A stretch of DNA of 64,000 nucleotides, taken from contig NZ_JAFREN010000016.1 of assembly GCF_017377505.1 (NCBI RefSeq), positions 124,001 through 188,000 of the forward strand, given 5' to 3'. Below, in pieces: positions 51,201 through 60,839 of this stretch. The notes under the pieces were generated by a model. It did no database searches. It saw only the letters and a program-made list of their open reading frames with translations, and was not told the DNA's origin. The translations under genes and the position numbers were made by a program. Position 1 is the stretch's first letter. Each line of letters begins with the position of its first letter. This DNA is from Enterococcus sp. DIV0212c (GTDB lineage: Bacteria; Bacillota; Bacilli; Lactobacillales; Enterococcaceae).

Positions 51201-52346
51201 ATGGATAATCAAGAAGCATTACAATTATTAAAAGAAGTCGTTCAAATCAAAAGTATTTTAGGGAAAGAAAAATTAGTTGCCGATAAACTTCAAGCTCTTT
51301 TTGAAAAACATGATATTCATTGTGAACAAGTAGAATATAGCGAAGGAAGAAATCAATTAGTTGCAACTCTAAAAGGCAATGAAGCAGGTCCTGTCCTAGG
51401 CTTTTCTGGACATATGGATGTTGTTCCCGTGGGTGAAATTCCTTGGGATGAAGATCCCTTTGCAGCATTTGAAAAAGACGGTTTACTCTATGGTCGTGGA
51501 ACCTGTGATATGAAATCAGGCTTGATCGCCGCAGTTGTTGCAATGATTCGTTTAAAAGAAGCCGGTTCAAACTTTAAAGGAACCATCAAACTTTTAGCGA
51601 CTGTGGGAGAAGAAACGAGCGCTATCGGCTCTGGTCAATTAGTTGATAAAGGCTATGCAGATGATTTAGATGCATTAGTGATTGGTGAACCTACAAATGT
51701 TGAGATTGGCGTAGCTCACAAAGGTGCTTTATGGCCTCGCATCACAACTTACGGAAAAACAGCTCACGGCTCAATGCCAGATCAAGGCGTTAATGCGATT
51801 GAACATATGCTTTTAGTTTTGAATGCCTTCAAAGAAACATTTGATTTCTCTCAATCTGTAGATGAATTAGTCGGCGCATCGACTTCCAGCCTAGATATTA
51901 TCAATGGCGGTAACGGAACCAATGTTGTTCCTGATAAATGTACAGTGGAGATCGACATCCGCACAATCAAAGCACAAGATCATTCTGAGCTAAAACAACA
52001 ATTCAAAGAGATGCTAGATAAATTAACAGCAACCGTTCCAGATTTTAAAGCAGAGATTGAGTTTATCAACGATTTACCATCAATGAAAACTGAACTTGAC
52101 GATCCTTTCACTGTATTAACACAAAAAGTTGTTTCAGAAGTTACAAGTGAAACAGCGAATACATTCGGTATGACTGGTTATACAGATGGTTCTCAATTTG
52201 GACGTGTAAAAAAAGAGTTTCCTATTTTGATTCTAGGTCCTGGCGAAACAAAATATGCGCATCAACCTAATGAATTCGTGAACATTAATGACTTTTACCA
52301 AATGATCACGATCAATGAAAACATTGCAAAAGAATTTTTAAAATAA
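51201..52346 (+). CDS. M20 ArgE/DapE-type deacylase
   Basis: A 381-residue enzyme starting at ATG 51201 (TAAGGAG 10 nt upstream), not the ORF start inside the MFS gene. Landmarks: GFSGHMDVVPVGE, GRGTCDMKSGLIAAV (metal ligands), ATVGEETSAIGSGQLVDKG (catalytic Glu), HKGALWPRITTYGKTAHGSMPDQGVNAIEHM, and C-terminal PGETKYAHQPNEFV. It deacylates N-acyl amino acids or dipeptides. It belongs to the same operon and may finish the pathway begun by the first M20 enzyme. Confidence 0.9.
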   Translation: MDNQEALQLLKEVVQIKSILGKEKLVADKLQALFEKHDIHCEQVEYSEGRNQLVATLKGNEAGPVLGFSGHMDVVPVGEIPWDEDPFAAFEKDGLLYGRGTCDMKSGLIAAVVAMIRLKEAGSNFKGTIKLLATVGEETSAIGSGQLVDKGYADDLDALVIGEPTNVEIGVAHKGALWPRITTYGKTAHGSMPDQGVNAIEHMLLVLNAFKETFDFSQSVDELVGASTSSLDIINGGNGTNVVPDKCTVEIDIRTIKAQDHSELKQQFKEMLDKLTATVPDFKAEIEFINDLPSMKTELDDPFTVLTQKVVSEVTSETANTFGMTGYTDGSQFGRVKKEFPILILGPGETKYAHQPNEFVNINDFYQMITINENIAKEFLK

Positions 52347-52352
52347 ACTAGT

Positions 52353-52395
52353 AAAAAGCCGAAATGAACTTTAATCTGTTCATTCCGGCTTTTTC
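52353..52395. terminator. Bidirectional terminator after the M20 operon
   Basis: AAAAAGCCG and CGGCTTTTT with an inner AATGAAC/GTTCATT pairing, lying between convergent genes. Confidence 0.85.
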
Positions 52396-52413
52396 TCTTG
52401 CTTATGTTTCCAC

Positions 52414-53895
52414 TCAAAGCTCAAATAACTTTTTCGTCAATCTTTCCAACTCTCCTGTTGCAGGAAACTGTGAAACTTTGATACTTAAACACCCTTCAAT
52501 CGGTACTAACATTACATGATTATAAATAATCACATCAACGCCTTCTCTTGTTATATACTCTTCAGTAATTTTTTCATTAAAAACCCAAATAACATCAAAA
52601 TTGCTGGGAATTCGTTTCTTTAAAATAGCAATCAAATGCTGAACATAACAGGCTTCACCAGAAATACTCAAAAGAATTTTTTTATTGTTTTCGATTGTCG
52701 TATCAATTAAATAAGAACTAAATAGCAAACTCAAATTCGTTGCTACATCTTCTGGATACACTAATTGTGCATCGTGCGGTAGCTTGACTTGTTTTAATTT
52801 TGCCAAACACGCTTGGTAAATCGTAGGAAATTCTCTTTTGGCATATTGATTCAGCTCGAATGAGTTTCTTTGAAATAAGGGCGTTACTCTAGACAATAGA
52901 CTAAGATTTTCCAAAAATGAATTCACGCAATGATACATTTCTTTACTTCTTGAAGGATCCAGAGGAACACTTTCACCAAAATCGAAGATCTGATTATACT
53001 GATTGTCGTAGTTGGATTTCCGTGTCAGATTGATCGAGTAAATCTCCCCTTCTGGAGGTAAATAAATGACACTTGCTAAGGTTGTGACATACGCATAGAT
53101 GTGTTCTTCATAAGGGAGATTTTCTATTGAAAAATACTTCTTCATCAATTGATCATAAATGTCAGAAAACACTTCAAACCGATCTGTCATCGCATATTTT
53201 TGACTAGGATCCTGCTTTTTAGGGATATACAAATGCTTACCGACTCTTTGCAAAATAACATGGTGCCACATTTTCGCCCGATTTGCATCCAATGTTAACA
53301 CCCTTTGATACTTATTTAGAAAGGCTTCTTGAAATTCGTAATAAAACTTTTGAACCATCTCATCGAGATGAACATCTTCTTCTCGCCAGCCTCTTTGACT
53401 TGTGTAATCAAAATATAAATACCGGATATCGGCTTCAGCTCCAATCAAAGCCAAATGTGGCGACAGCTGCAAGGTCAAGTTGTATCGTTCTAATACCTCA
53501 GTCAAGTGAGGTAAATAGCGTCTCAAGGTTCGCTCTGACAACCAAATCCGGTCACACCAAGTTTCAATCGAATATTCTTCACCATCAAGCAAAGCACTCA
53601 ACAAAGTAAAAAGTGGCTGCTGGTCGATGATATCCGATAATATTTCTTCGATCGTGTAGGTACTGTCTCGGTTAAAAATAATGGTTTCTTTTTTTACTTG
53701 CACAAATCCATCGATCACTGGGCTGTATTCCTGCAGTAAAGCTAAATCACTTTTTAACGTTTTTTTTGTCACACCCAAGTTGGCTGCCACATCTTCCATT
53801 GTCAGTAAATCAGAAGTATCCGCTAAAAAATAAATTAGATTAATCAATCGAATCGCCTTTTTATCTGTTACTAGATCTATATACAATTTCCGCAT
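52414..53895 (-). CDS. Mga-like HTH regulator
   Basis: A 493-residue regulator starting at ATG 53895 (AAGGGGGA upstream; the earlier start lies in the 5' region). N-terminal HTHs: LLTMEDVAANLGVTKKTLKSDLALLQEY (about 32-60) and YSIETWCDRIWLSERTLRRYL. A PRD-like helical middle and C-terminal EIIB-like region (ILLSISGEACYVQHLIAILKKR) follow. It may regulate the M20 operon or cardiolipin synthase; neither is shown. Similar in type to the regulator at 7275 but clearly different in sequence. Confidence 0.82.
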   Translation of the reverse strand: MRKLYIDLVTDKKAIRLINLIYFLADTSDLLTMEDVAANLGVTKKTLKSDLALLQEYSPVIDGFVQVKKETIIFNRDSTYTIEEILSDIIDQQPLFTLLSALLDGEEYSIETWCDRIWLSERTLRRYLPHLTEVLERYNLTLQLSPHLALIGAEADIRYLYFDYTSQRGWREEDVHLDEMVQKFYYEFQEAFLNKYQRVLTLDANRAKMWHHVILQRVGKHLYIPKKQDPSQKYAMTDRFEVFSDIYDQLMKKYFSIENLPYEEHIYAYVTTLASVIYLPPEGEIYSINLTRKSNYDNQYNQIFDFGESVPLDPSRSKEMYHCVNSFLENLSLLSRVTPLFQRNSFELNQYAKREFPTIYQACLAKLKQVKLPHDAQLVYPEDVATNLSLLFSSYLIDTTIENNKKILLSISGEACYVQHLIAILKKRIPSNFDVIWVFNEKITEEYITREGVDVIIYNHVMLVPIEGCLSIKVSQFPATGELERLTKKLFEL

Positions 53896-53994
53896 GGTTT
53901 TCCCCCTTAGATGTGTCGTCATTTTCTGTTAGATTTCTTTGTAATAGTATAGCACGAGCGCTTTTAAAACACGCCTGATATGATTTTCCAAGCT

Positions 53995-55491
53995 TTATAA
54001 AAGTGGCGCAAATAAGCCACAGATTTTGCCTTTGATTTTTTTCCAAGTACTTCTTTGTGCTAATTCAAGATCCGTGATTTGTTTGGCATTAGCTAGATCC
54101 TTTTTGAAATCATCTGCTAATTTTTGAATTGCTTGGCCAGTATATAAAATAGCAGACACTTCGTGGTTGATATCAAAACTGCGAATGTCGAAATTTGTCG
54201 AGCCAATCGTGGCAACTTGTTCATCAATAACCATTACTTTACAGTGTAAAAAGGCTGTATCATCGTATTTATAGACCTGAATCCCCGCACTGATCAAATC
54301 TTCCAAGTAAAAGTCATTTCCATAATAAGACAGTTTTCTGTCCCCTTTTCCTGGAATAATGATCTCCACTTTGATACCATTACGAGCAGCCCTTCTTAAT
54401 AAAGCCAACAGTTCATCATCCGGCACAAAGTAAGGACTAGCAATGGAAATTTTCTCCTTCGCCGAATCGATCAAATTAAACAAAACATCCCGAACCACGC
54501 GTTCTTGATCGTAAGGACCACCATAAATCACTTGTCCTTCATCGCTTCCTACCTCAATAGTAGGAAAATAACTTTCTAGCATAAATTCATTGGCACTTCC
54601 AGCGCTATTTTTCATATACAGCCAATCATATAAAAAACTTTCCTGTAATTGTGTCACTAAAGGACCTTTTATTTGTAAATGCGTATCTCGCCAATGAGAG
54701 AATTTGGGTGTTATGCCTAGATATTCATTCCCAATATTTAAACCACCTACAAAACCAAGCGTTCCATCGATGACGATCACTTTTCTATGATTGCGCCAAT
54801 TCGCTCTGGCAATCTGATAAAACGACTGGATCGGATTGAAAATTTCTACTTCTACCTGAGCCGCTTTTAAAGAATCAAGATACGTATCAGATAATTTTAC
54901 AGAACCTAATCCGTCCACCCCAAAGCGAACTTTGACTCCTTCTGAAGCTTTCTTTATCAAGATTTTTCTGAGTTGATCCGCAAGTTCATCCTCTTTGATT
55001 ATGAAATAAAACAAATGAATATGGTGTTGCGCTTCATTCAGTGCTGCAAAAATAGCCGAAAAGGTTTCTTCACCATCCGTAAGCACCTCAAATTGATTTC
55101 CTCCCATTACAACCTTTTTCGACAAGCGCTCATTTTTCTCTTCCAAACGACTCAGTGGTTCCAATGTCTTCATGTTTATCCTCTGAACATAGCGAATCAG
55201 TCTATCCTGCTCTCGCTTTTGAACAGCATTACTTTTCAAGTTACTGCGCCCAAAGAAAATATAGACAAACAACCCAACGACTGGAACAAAATATAATGTC
55301 AGAACCCAAGCCACTTTAACGCTTGTTACATCCTTACGTCTAAAAACAATATACATACTTAGTAGAATAGAAATCAGCTCAAACAATGAAAGGATAATCA
55401 AAACAAATTGCGGTAAAAAAATAAAAAGTAGAAAAAATGTGATTATCGTAACAAGTAAAACGATACTAAATTGGCGTAATGTTTGATTCAT
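53995..55491 (-). CDS. cls: Cardiolipin synthase
   Basis: A 498-residue phospholipase D-type enzyme. Two N-terminal membrane helices, then two HKD motifs: HRKVIVIDGTLGFVGGLN (about residue 235-252) and HCKVMVIDEQVATIGSTNFD (about 410-429). It joins two phosphatidylglycerols into cardiolipin. AGGAGG precedes the ATG. Cls has a recurrent role in daptomycin adaptation in enterococci; this is context only, since sequence changes cannot be judged here. Confidence 0.95.
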   Translation of the reverse strand: MNQTLRQFSIVLLVTIITFFLLFIFLPQFVLIILSLFELISILLSMYIVFRRKDVTSVKVAWVLTLYFVPVVGLFVYIFFGRSNLKSNAVQKREQDRLIRYVQRINMKTLEPLSRLEEKNERLSKKVVMGGNQFEVLTDGEETFSAIFAALNEAQHHIHLFYFIIKEDELADQLRKILIKKASEGVKVRFGVDGLGSVKLSDTYLDSLKAAQVEVEIFNPIQSFYQIARANWRNHRKVIVIDGTLGFVGGLNIGNEYLGITPKFSHWRDTHLQIKGPLVTQLQESFLYDWLYMKNSAGSANEFMLESYFPTIEVGSDEGQVIYGGPYDQERVVRDVLFNLIDSAKEKISIASPYFVPDDELLALLRRAARNGIKVEIIIPGKGDRKLSYYGNDFYLEDLISAGIQVYKYDDTAFLHCKVMVIDEQVATIGSTNFDIRSFDINHEVSAILYTGQAIQKLADDFKKDLANAKQITDLELAQRSTWKKIKGKICGLFAPLL

Positions 55492-55818
55492 AGTTATCCT
55501 CCTAAAAAAAACAAAAGTTTTTTATTAAACTACTATAAAAACTACTGACTTACTTTTATAAAAAAACTTATTTATTCATTATAATAGCGGATAAAAATCT
55601 AATAATACAGGCATTTTTTTCACTTTAAAGGAAAACATTGCCAGATAAAGTATCCTCTCCTTGCTAAACCCTTGTCCCAGTTGACTTATGCTTAAAATAA
55701 AACACAATAATGACAAAAAATGTCATTTCAGTCCTTTTTTTGCCATTCATTTCAAGAACCTTCCGTGATAATTTTGTGATATAGAGAACAAGAAAACTAG
55801 AATGGGTGGTGACTAATC
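55492..55818. promoter_or_regulatory. Intergenic region with a 7-bp inverted repeat
   Basis: No gene is visible between cls and the 55819 gene. AATGACA (55709-55715) and TGTCATT (55721-55727) form a perfect inverted repeat with an AAAAA spacer. It lies about 90 nt upstream of the 55819 start and could be a regulator site. Confidence 0.4.
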
Positions 55819-56028
55819 ATGAAAATCGAGCAGTACTTTTCTTACGGATACCTTTTCGAAGCCAAACTTTTGAATAAACATGGCGAATCAATTGCAAAAC
55901 AATTTGTTTCGATGGAGCAAAATGAAGAAATCGCCATGGAAAAGATCATTTCTACTATTTCTTTGCTGCAAGATTTTAAATTGCATCAAATCAAATTGAT
56001 CGATGAAGTATGGATGGTCACAGAATAA
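55819..56028 (+). CDS. Small protein of unknown function
   Basis: A 69-residue soluble, slightly acidic protein (MKIEQYFSYGYLFEAKLLN start). The pattern of two beta strands followed by one helix and a strand (LHQIKLIDEVWMVTE) could be a small alpha/beta fold. GGTGGTGA lies 11 nt upstream of the ATG. It is 29 nt before the PepT-like gene and probably in the same transcript. No family is recognised; no homologue name is offered. Confidence 0.7.
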   Translation: MKIEQYFSYGYLFEAKLLNKHGESIAKQFVSMEQNEEIAMEKIISTISLLQDFKLHQIKLIDEVWMVTE

Positions 56029-56057
56029 ATGATTGTAAATAAGAAAGGATGTTTTAT

Positions 56058-57197
56058 ATGAATAAGAAAAGATTAGTGGAGACATTTACTGAGTTGGTGC
56101 AAGTAGCTTCTGTTTCACGTCAAGAAGGAGAATTTGTACAGTTCTTGAGCGACAAATTAATCGCATTAGGTTTGACAGTCACAGAAGATGATTCAATGAA
56201 AACAACCAAACTTGGCTCAAACAATTTGATTGCCAAATACAGTGGAAGTTTAGCTAAGGAACCGGTCTTCTTCTCTTGTCATGTGGATACTGTAGAACCA
56301 GGTGTAGGCATTGAAGTGCTTGAGAAGGACGATATTCTTTATTCTAAAGGTGAAACGATTTTAGCAGCAGACAATAAAGCAGGGATTGCGATTCTTTTAG
56401 AAATGATTGAGACAATTTCAGAAAACAATATCGAAACAGGACCGATTGAACTCGTCTTTTCTCCTGGTGAAGAAATCGGTTTGATTGGTGCAGCCGCCTT
56501 GGATATGTCATTGATCGATTCAACATTTGGCTATGTATTTGATAATTCTGGTCCGGCTGGAAATGGAATCGTTGCTAGTCCTTTCCTCTATATGTTTGAT
56601 ATTGAAGTGACAGGTAAAGCGGCTCATGCTGGTTTAGAACCAGAAAAAGGTATTTCAGCCTTTACGATTGCTCAAACGGCATTAGAAGGGATTCCGTTTG
56701 GCAGACTGGATGAGCATACCACTTCAAACATCGGAAAAATTTCTGGTGGTGCTGGGATCAACGTTGTGATGGAAGACTTGATGATTCAAGGAGAAGTACG
56801 ATCGATCTCCGATGAAAAAGCACGTGATTTTCTTGCTACATTAGAACAAGCATTCAAAAATGCAACTAGCTTACATGGCGGTGACTTCACTCTTTCCATG
56901 GATCAAAAAGCGACTGGTTTTCACTTAGCTGACGATTCTGATCCTGTTAGAATCGCTAAAGCTGCAACAGCCCAAATTGGTCGTACCTTCACACCAGAAA
57001 TCAGCGGTGGCGGTAGTGATGCCAATATCTTTAACGCACAAGGTAAACCAACATTGAATTTATCGATCGGATATGAAAAAATCCATACAGTCAACGAATA
57101 TATCCCAATTGCTGAAATGCTAAAATCAGTTGAATTAGCTTTAGCTATCGTCAATGAAATGCCGGACAGCCATACTTCAAGCGGGGCAGTAAAATGA
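56058..57197 (+). CDS. M20-family tripeptidase-like (PepT-like)
   Basis: A 379-residue metallopeptidase. The start is the ATG at 56058 with AAAGGA 8 nt upstream. Landmarks: VQVASVSRQEGEF, FFSCHVDTVEPG, AADNKAGIAILLEMIE, VFSPGEEIGLIGAAALD (catalytic Glu), HAGLEPEKGISAF and a C-terminal GGGSDANIFNAQG. It fits the PepT2-type peptidase group that removes N-terminal residues from tripeptides. Its stop overlaps the next gene by 4 nt. Confidence 0.88.
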   Translation: MNKKRLVETFTELVQVASVSRQEGEFVQFLSDKLIALGLTVTEDDSMKTTKLGSNNLIAKYSGSLAKEPVFFSCHVDTVEPGVGIEVLEKDDILYSKGETILAADNKAGIAILLEMIETISENNIETGPIELVFSPGEEIGLIGAAALDMSLIDSTFGYVFDNSGPAGNGIVASPFLYMFDIEVTGKAAHAGLEPEKGISAFTIAQTALEGIPFGRLDEHTTSNIGKISGGAGINVVMEDLMIQGEVRSISDEKARDFLATLEQAFKNATSLHGGDFTLSMDQKATGFHLADDSDPVRIAKAATAQIGRTFTPEISGGGSDANIFNAQGKPTLNLSIGYEKIHTVNEYIPIAEMLKSVELALAIVNEMPDSHTSSGAVK

Positions 57198-58039
57198 CTG
57201 CGGTGCGTAAAGGTCAAAATATCTTGTTGATCATCCTAGCAGTTCTGCTGCTGAGCATCTCCATCAATATGTTTTTAGGTCCTCATCAGATAGCCGCAGG
57301 CGGTGTGAGTGGATTAGGTATTTTGGCAGAAGCAGCCTTTTCGATTGATCGGTCGATCGTTGTTTTGGTCTTAAATTGTTTGATGTTACTTTTAACGATC
57401 CTCTTTTTAGGTAAAAAAGTGTTCTTCAATACACTGATTGGCAGTTTATTGTTCCCTTTCTTTTTAGCAGTCGTGCCTGAAATCATGGTCACATCAGATC
57501 GTTTACTTTCCGTTCTTTTTGGCAGTGCGATTTTTGGAATCGGTGTTGCGATTCTTTATAAAATAGGCGCTTCTAGTGGCGGCACAACAATTCCACCGCT
57601 AATCTTACAAAAATATTGGCACATTAATACCTCCACAGGTCTTTTAGTGACGGATGCCTTTATCGTTTTATTGAATGTTTTTATCTTTGGCATTGAATCA
57701 TTTCTATATGCGATATTATCGATCATCATCACATCCATTGTCATGACCTATATCGAAACAGGCGTCAAACGAAGAAAATCTATTTTGATTTTCAGTCAAG
57801 ATAAAACGACTGAAATTAAAGAGGAATTACTGCAGACTGTTAATCGTGGTGTCACTCTTTTCAATGTGACTGGGGGTAAAACTGAGCAGGAAAATCAAAT
57901 GTTGATGATCGTCAGTTCAAATAATGAGTATCCAGCAGTCATGCGTATCATCGATCAAATCGATCCAACTTCATTCGTGATTGTTTCAAATGTTGCTGAG
58001 GTTCACGGTTTAGGTTTTACTTACCACCCTATTCAATAA
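57194..58039 (+). CDS. YitT-family membrane protein (DUF161/DUF2179)
   Basis: A 281-residue membrane protein with five or six helices in the first 180 residues (LGPHQIAAGGVSGLGILAE, YKIGASSGGTTIPPLILQKY). A soluble C-terminal DUF2179 domain follows (ILIFSQDKTTEIKEELLQTVNRGVTLFNVTGG, IIDQIDPTSFVIVSNVAEVHGLGF). Function is unknown. It overlaps the peptidase gene by 4 nt, so the two are translated together. Confidence 0.9.
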   Translation: MTAVRKGQNILLIILAVLLLSISINMFLGPHQIAAGGVSGLGILAEAAFSIDRSIVVLVLNCLMLLLTILFLGKKVFFNTLIGSLLFPFFLAVVPEIMVTSDRLLSVLFGSAIFGIGVAILYKIGASSGGTTIPPLILQKYWHINTSTGLLVTDAFIVLLNVFIFGIESFLYAILSIIITSIVMTYIETGVKRRKSILIFSQDKTTEIKEELLQTVNRGVTLFNVTGGKTEQENQMLMIVSSNNEYPAVMRIIDQIDPTSFVIVSNVAEVHGLGFTYHPIQ

Positions 58040-58073
58040 AAAATAGCCACTTAGGAAAAGGAGAGCGAAAATT

Positions 58074-59243
58074 ATGAATTCTGTGTTAGCTTTTACGATT
58101 ATTATGCTTGTTTGGACGGTCAGTGATTATATTTCTAAAAAGACCAAGTCACTGCTTTCAACGTTATTGATTGCTTCATTGATCTTCTTGATTGGATTTA
58201 AAACAAACTTATTTCCAGAAGATTTATTGCCTAGTTCCTCTTTACTAGCTTTAGGAACAACCGTTGTTGGGTTTATCTTAGTCCATCTTGGAACAACGAT
58301 CAGTTTAAAAGAATTTAAACAACAATGGCGGACCTTCTTGATCGGGGTAGCCGCAACACTTGGGATCGTCGCTGCCTTGTTGCTCGTTGGTCCATTATTT
58401 GAAGATCAAAGTTATGCGATTGCGGCAATTGGTGCGATTTCTGGCGGCACAATTTCAATCATCATGGTTCAAGATGCTGCAATTGCTGCTGGATTATTAT
58501 CTGTAGCGGTTTTACCTGTTTTGATTTCAGCCTTTCAAGGGTTGATTGGTTTCCCCTTAACTTCATTGATTTTAAGAAAAGAAGCCAATCGTCTACATCA
58601 AGAATACCAAGAAAATCCTGATGCTTTTGCTAGTGCTGAAAAAGTGGAAGAAAAAGAGCCGAAAAAGACACGTTTACCAGAACTTTTCCATACAACAGCA
58701 GGTACGCTCTTTGTTGTTGGGGTTACTGTTTTACTCGCTACTTTCGTGAATAACTTGACCAATGGTATGATCAATACGTTCATCCTTTGCTTGCTGTTCG
58801 GGATTGCTTTGAGAGAATTGAATATTTTCAAACCGAATATTTTGAATGGTATTGATGCTTACGGATTGATGATGTTAGCTATTTTGATTATTATCTTTGG
58901 TCCTTTAGCAACGATTTCTATTCATGATTTGATCGAGTTGATTTTACCATTGACACTTTCGTTTTTAGTGGGGGTTACTGGAAATGTGTTATTTGCGGCA
59001 ATTGCTGGGAAGTTTCTTGGCTATAGTTTATCTATGTCGATTGCGATTGGTTTAACTTCATTATATGGCTTCCCTGGAACAATGATTTTGAGCCAGGAAG
59101 CAGCGAAAAGTATCAATGGCACACCTGAAGAGATTGCTCTGATCGAAGGACAAATCCTACCGAAAATGATTATTGCTGGTTTTTCTACCGTAACGATCAC
59201 CTCTGTTTTCATCACTGGGATTTTAGTTAATTTGATTGGGTAA
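58074..59243 (+). CDS. Uncharacterised 389-residue integral membrane protein
   Basis: About 10-11 membrane helices with a charged cytoplasmic loop near residues 170-200 (NRLHQEYQENPDAFASAEKVEEKEPKKTR). Conserved-looking stretches: AIGAISGGTISIIMVQDAA and GLTSLYGFPGTMILSQEAAKS. The two halves look like inverted repeats of five helices, as in secondary carriers (ESS- or 2HCT-like), but I do not recognise the family firmly. It follows the YitT gene by 34 nt, with GGAGAG before the ATG, in the peptidase operon. Confidence 0.75.
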   Translation: MNSVLAFTIIMLVWTVSDYISKKTKSLLSTLLIASLIFLIGFKTNLFPEDLLPSSSLLALGTTVVGFILVHLGTTISLKEFKQQWRTFLIGVAATLGIVAALLLVGPLFEDQSYAIAAIGAISGGTISIIMVQDAAIAAGLLSVAVLPVLISAFQGLIGFPLTSLILRKEANRLHQEYQENPDAFASAEKVEEKEPKKTRLPELFHTTAGTLFVVGVTVLLATFVNNLTNGMINTFILCLLFGIALRELNIFKPNILNGIDAYGLMMLAILIIIFGPLATISIHDLIELILPLTLSFLVGVTGNVLFAAIAGKFLGYSLSMSIAIGLTSLYGFPGTMILSQEAAKSINGTPEEIALIEGQILPKMIIAGFSTVTITSVFITGILVNLIG

Positions 59244-59250
59244 CCTTAAA

Positions 59251-59306
59251 ACTAAAAAAAGAAAGGTCTGTCTTTTTCTTCTAGACAGACCTTTCTTTTT
59301 TAGTTT
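59251..59306. terminator. Bidirectional terminator after the peptidase operon
   Basis: A 20-bp stem (AAAAAAGAAAGGTCTGTCT with its complement) is flanked by A- and T-tracts between convergent genes. Confidence 0.92.
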
Positions 59307-59308
59307 TA

Positions 59309-60565
59309 TCACTCAACGATTCCTTTTAACTCAACAACCTCTTTATCGATTTCTTGCCACTCACTCATTACTTTTTTATAACGGTATCGAATAATCACTG
59401 CTGCAACAACACCAATAGCAGTCAATACAATATTCAAACCAAAAATCAGCGAAACATTGATTTTTTCCAGCTGACCTGTAATATAAGGCACGATCATTAC
59501 AGAAACGGATGTTGCAATCGAATAATAACTAGTGATCCGTCCTTTCCCTTTTGAAAACAACTCTAACAATACTGCTAATCCTAGCTGCCAGATTCCTCCT
59601 GCTGCAAACACACCGATACCAATCGATCCGATCAAAAACATCGGTACACTTGGAAACAGGGTCATTCCAATCAGTAATAATAAGGAAATGAACGTACACC
59701 AAACAAGTAATAAGGTCGGCGCAACGCCACGTTTTACGATCAAGGACGTCAAAAATACGGATGCAAACGAACCGATACTATACGCACTCACCAATACCAA
59801 GCTATTCGAATGGTTCATAAGATTTAAAGATTCTGCAAACGATGGTACCCATAAAATAAAAATATTGAACGTCGACACACAAGTAAAACTAAACACTAAC
59901 AATGCCAATCCTTCGACTTTAAACAGCGGTTGTTTTCCCTTAGCATTTGCTTCTTCTTTGATTATTTGAGATGCACGCTCATCAACCTCTGCTCTTTCTG
60001 GAAATCCCAGTTTAGAAATATACAGCAAATTAAGAAACAACCCTAAAGCACATCCAATGAAAACAAGTCCATAATAAATCTCATGATTCAACATAAACCG
60101 TGTCAACAACGGTAAAATAAACTGTCCTAAAGAAATAAAAGCTTTGTTCAATACACTAAGAGAACTATTATCTTTTTCATTTGGGTAAGCTTCCATCAAG
60201 GTCGGATATGTACTTGTATCTAAAAAGGCATTACTAAACCCAGCAAATAAGGCAAAAAAGAGCCCTTGTAAATAATTTTGACTGATCAAGATTCCCAAGA
60301 AAAAGATCAAATAACTGAGGATTCCTAACTGTACTGTTTTCTTCCGCCCAAATTTATCCGAAAAATAACCAGCAAAATACAAAATCAGCACACGTCCCAA
60401 ACCGATGCCGCTAATGACTAACGTTACTTGCTGCACGGTCGCCTGCCAACTATCCATCAAGGCATTAAGATTTTGAGATAAAATAATTGCTGCCATACCT
60501 TGAAAAATAAAATTTGTATATAAAGAGCCGATCAAAGGGGTGTAGTTTTTTTTCGTTGTTTCCAT
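59309..60565 (-). CDS. MFS transporter
   Basis: A 418-residue 12-helix transporter. The start is the second ATG (60565); the first (60571) is too near the AGGAGA site. Landmarks: GYFSDKFGRKKTVQLGI (loop 2-3), FSNAFLDTSTYPTLMEAYP, and a central cytoplasmic loop with KEEANAKGKQPLF. The substrate is unknown. It seems monocistronic. Confidence 0.88.
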   Translation of the reverse strand: METTKKNYTPLIGSLYTNFIFQGMAAIILSQNLNALMDSWQATVQQVTLVISGIGLGRVLILYFAGYFSDKFGRKKTVQLGILSYLIFFLGILISQNYLQGLFFALFAGFSNAFLDTSTYPTLMEAYPNEKDNSSLSVLNKAFISLGQFILPLLTRFMLNHEIYYGLVFIGCALGLFLNLLYISKLGFPERAEVDERASQIIKEEANAKGKQPLFKVEGLALLVFSFTCVSTFNIFILWVPSFAESLNLMNHSNSLVLVSAYSIGSFASVFLTSLIVKRGVAPTLLLVWCTFISLLLLIGMTLFPSVPMFLIGSIGIGVFAAGGIWQLGLAVLLELFSKGKGRITSYYSIATSVSVMIVPYITGQLEKINVSLIFGLNIVLTAIGVVAAVIIRYRYKKVMSEWQEIDKEVVELKGIVE

Positions 60566-60791
60566 TGCCATTCTCCTAGCTGTTTAAAATTAACTTTGCT
60601 CAGTTTTTCACTATCTTTATTTTAAGAAGAATCGTCTATAATATCTAATGCTTTATTTTCATACAATCGATAAATTATATTTATGAATCATTTTTTTATA
60701 AACAATTTCCCGCTATCTTTGACGTAATTATCCTATTATTACTTACAGCTAGAGGCAAGTCAATATTTAATTTTTTCTATAATGAATAATT

Positions 60792-60838
60792 AAAAAAAGC
60801 TACAAACGAAATCTAAATCCTTTCGTTTGCAGCTTTTT
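60792..60838 (-). terminator. Terminator of the disulfide oxidoreductase gene
   Basis: AAAAAGCTACAAACGAAA and TTTCGTTTGCAGCTTTTT pair with one mismatch around a 9-nt loop. The rest of the 274-nt gap has no gene. Confidence 0.88.
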
Positions 60839-60839
60839 G

